In this document: in pieces, positions 63,200 to 64,000 of the stretch
Layout of the letters: every line of letters starts with the position of its first letter
Numbering within the stretch: the stretch's first letter is position 1
Assembly (NCBI RefSeq): GCF_022647665.1
Contig: NZ_CP071872.1
Location: forward strand, 4,588,001 to 4,652,000
Reading direction: 5' to 3'
DNA from: Streptomyces formicae
GTDB taxonomy: Bacteria; Actinomycetota; Actinomycetes; Streptomycetales; Streptomycetaceae
DNA: 64,000 bases
Program-made: the position numbers and the translations under genes
The notes under the pieces: generated by a model
Seen by the model: the letters and a program-made list of their open reading frames with translations, nothing else
Told to the model about the DNA's origin: nothing
The model's database searches: none

Positions 63200-64000
63200 T
63201 CAGACCACGTAGACGAAGACGCCGGGGGCGGCATCGCTGCCGCCCGTGGTGGTGACCACGATGGCGGCTGTGCCCAACTCGTGTGCGGGGGCCAAGGCGG
63301 CGATCTGTGTATCGGACAGGACGGCGAAAGTGGCCGGGAGGCCGTCAAAGGTCACGCCCGTGGGCGTCGAGAGATTCGTGCCCGTGATGGAGACGAGGGT
63401 GCCGCCTGCGGGCAGGCCCGACGGCGGGCTGAACGCTGTGACGGTCGGTGGGTCCACGAAGCCGTAAGACGCCTCGGCGATTCCGCCACGGGTGGTCACG
63501 ACCAGCGGTACGGTGCCGGCTGCTGTGGCGGGCGTGAGGACGGTGACCTGGCTGTCGTCCACCACTGTCGGTGTGACGACGGTTCCGCCGAAGTCCACGG
63601 ACTCGGCGGTACCGAGGTTGCGCCCCGCCATGGTGATCGTGCTTCCCCCTGCCACCGGACCCGACGCAGGCGAGACGTCGACGACGACAGGCGGTGGGAT
63701 GTAATGGAAGGGCAGCGGACCGCTCGTACCGCCCGGCGTGATGACGGTGGCCTCGACCACGCCCGCACCCGACGGAGGGACGACCGACACCGACGTCGCT
63801 GAATTTCCGGTGATGGTGGCCGGCTTGTCCCCGAAGCGAACGGCGGTGGCGCCGCCGAGGCCGGTGCCCGTGAAGGTCACCGTAGAGCCACCGCCGGTGG
63901 AGCCCTGGTCCGGATCGAAACGCCGGGCAGCCGCACGCGGTTCGGTTGCTCCCCGTCCCGTCAGCCCGCCACCCGGTTCGCGAGGCGCAGGTGCCCCTCC
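63200..64000 (-). CDS. IPT/TIG-repeat protein, 5' end beyond the window
   Basis: At least 266 codons, open from the right edge (the frame fills 64000 exactly) to the stop at 63200. Three IPT/TIG immunoglobulin-like repeats of about 85 residues are seen, each with a P-x-x-G-P-x-x-G-G-S/T-x-V/I-T/S-x-x-G-x-N/G-L pattern: around F-D-P-D-Q-G-S-T-G-G-G, V-S-P-A-S-G-P-V-A-G-G and F-S-P-P-S-G-L-P-A-G-G. It ends with V-F-V-Y-V-V and no anchor. Such repeats occur in extracellular or surface proteins. The N-terminal signal cannot be seen. Confidence 0.88.
   Translation of the reverse strand, partial: GGAPAPREPGGGLTGRGATEPRAAARRFDPDQGSTGGGSTVTFTGTGLGGATAVRFGDKPATITGNSATSVSVVPPSGAGVVEATVITPGGTSGPLPFHYIPPPVVVDVSPASGPVAGGSTITMAGRNLGTAESVDFGGTVVTPTVVDDSQVTVLTPATAAGTVPLVVTTRGGIAEASYGFVDPPTVTAFSPPSGLPAGGTLVSITGTNLSTPTGVTFDGLPATFAVLSDTQIAALAPAHELGTAAIVVTTTGGSDAAPGVFVYVV

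Overview
The window is high-GC actinobacterial DNA. GC-rich third codon positions, sugar ABC importers without their own ATPase gene, an SsgA-like protein, DUF6766 and DUF6480 proteins, a DmdR/IdeR-type iron box and an LAXTG wall-anchor signal together point to Streptomyces or a close relative. The density of transporters, regulators, secreted proteins and decayed genes suggests an accessory or chromosome-arm region rather than the core. I saw no rRNA, tRNA, CRISPR array, prophage or complete insertion sequence.

Layout. (1) 1-5.1 kb: a leftward Ceb-like sugar importer (binding protein, two permeases) and a truncated GH1 beta-glucosidase, divergent from a LacI regulator, with two identical palindromic operators between them. 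(2) 5.2-16.7 kb: a secreted hydrolase, a TrmB/LuxR-HTH regulator, a nitronate monooxygenase gene cut by a 170-bp MITE, a 1303-aa secreted subtilase, an FkbM methyltransferase, an orphan TOPRIM protein and two gene remnants. (3) 16.7-20.6 kb: a leftward cobalamin-riboswitch operon encoding a 2Fe-2S protein and a BtuF/BtuC/BtuD-like importer whose permease is frameshifted. (4) 21.1-25.03 kb: a leftward iron-siderophore importer behind an iron box. (5) 25.1-39.1 kb: two SigJ/ECF41 sigma factors and a third, divergent sigma-like protein. Genes typical of ECF41 neighbourhoods (carboxymuconolactone decarboxylase, NAD(P)-binding epimerase-like) carry upstream copies of the TGTCACA-N16-CGTC class of promoter. 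Many truncated or frameshifted genes are interspersed, together with a large LAXTG-anchored protein. (6) 39.4-50.2 kb: two divergent operons forming one carbohydrate system: CUT1 importer, ROK repressor and Gfo/Idh/MocA oxidoreductase leftward; medium-chain dehydrogenase, TIM-barrel isomerase and two (alpha/alpha)6 glycosidase-like enzymes rightward. (7) 50.3-58.9 kb: FAD/Rieske oxidoreductase, YbdK-type carboxylate-amine ligase, UdgX uracil-DNA glycosylase, SDR enzymes, SsgA-like protein and small conserved actinobacterial proteins. (8) 58.9-63.1 kb: a third CUT1 sugar importer divergent from a FadR-type GntR regulator with a striking operator. (9) 63.2-64 kb: an IPT/TIG-repeat protein running off the right edge.

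How it works together: three separately regulated sugar-import systems (LacI, ROK, GntR), one B12-regulated and one iron-regulated importer, and an ECF41-type stress regulon dominate the window. All three sugar importers lack an ATPase, as expected where a shared MsiK-type ATPase exists elsewhere. The most interesting candidates are the unknown-substrate carbohydrate locus at 39.4-50.2 kb, the ECF41 module with repeated promoter geometry, the MITE whose removal exactly restores an enzyme frame, and the wall-anchored protein with a nuclease-like motif. Several disruptions are single-base indels, some in short G/C runs, so part of the apparent gene decay could be sequence error.
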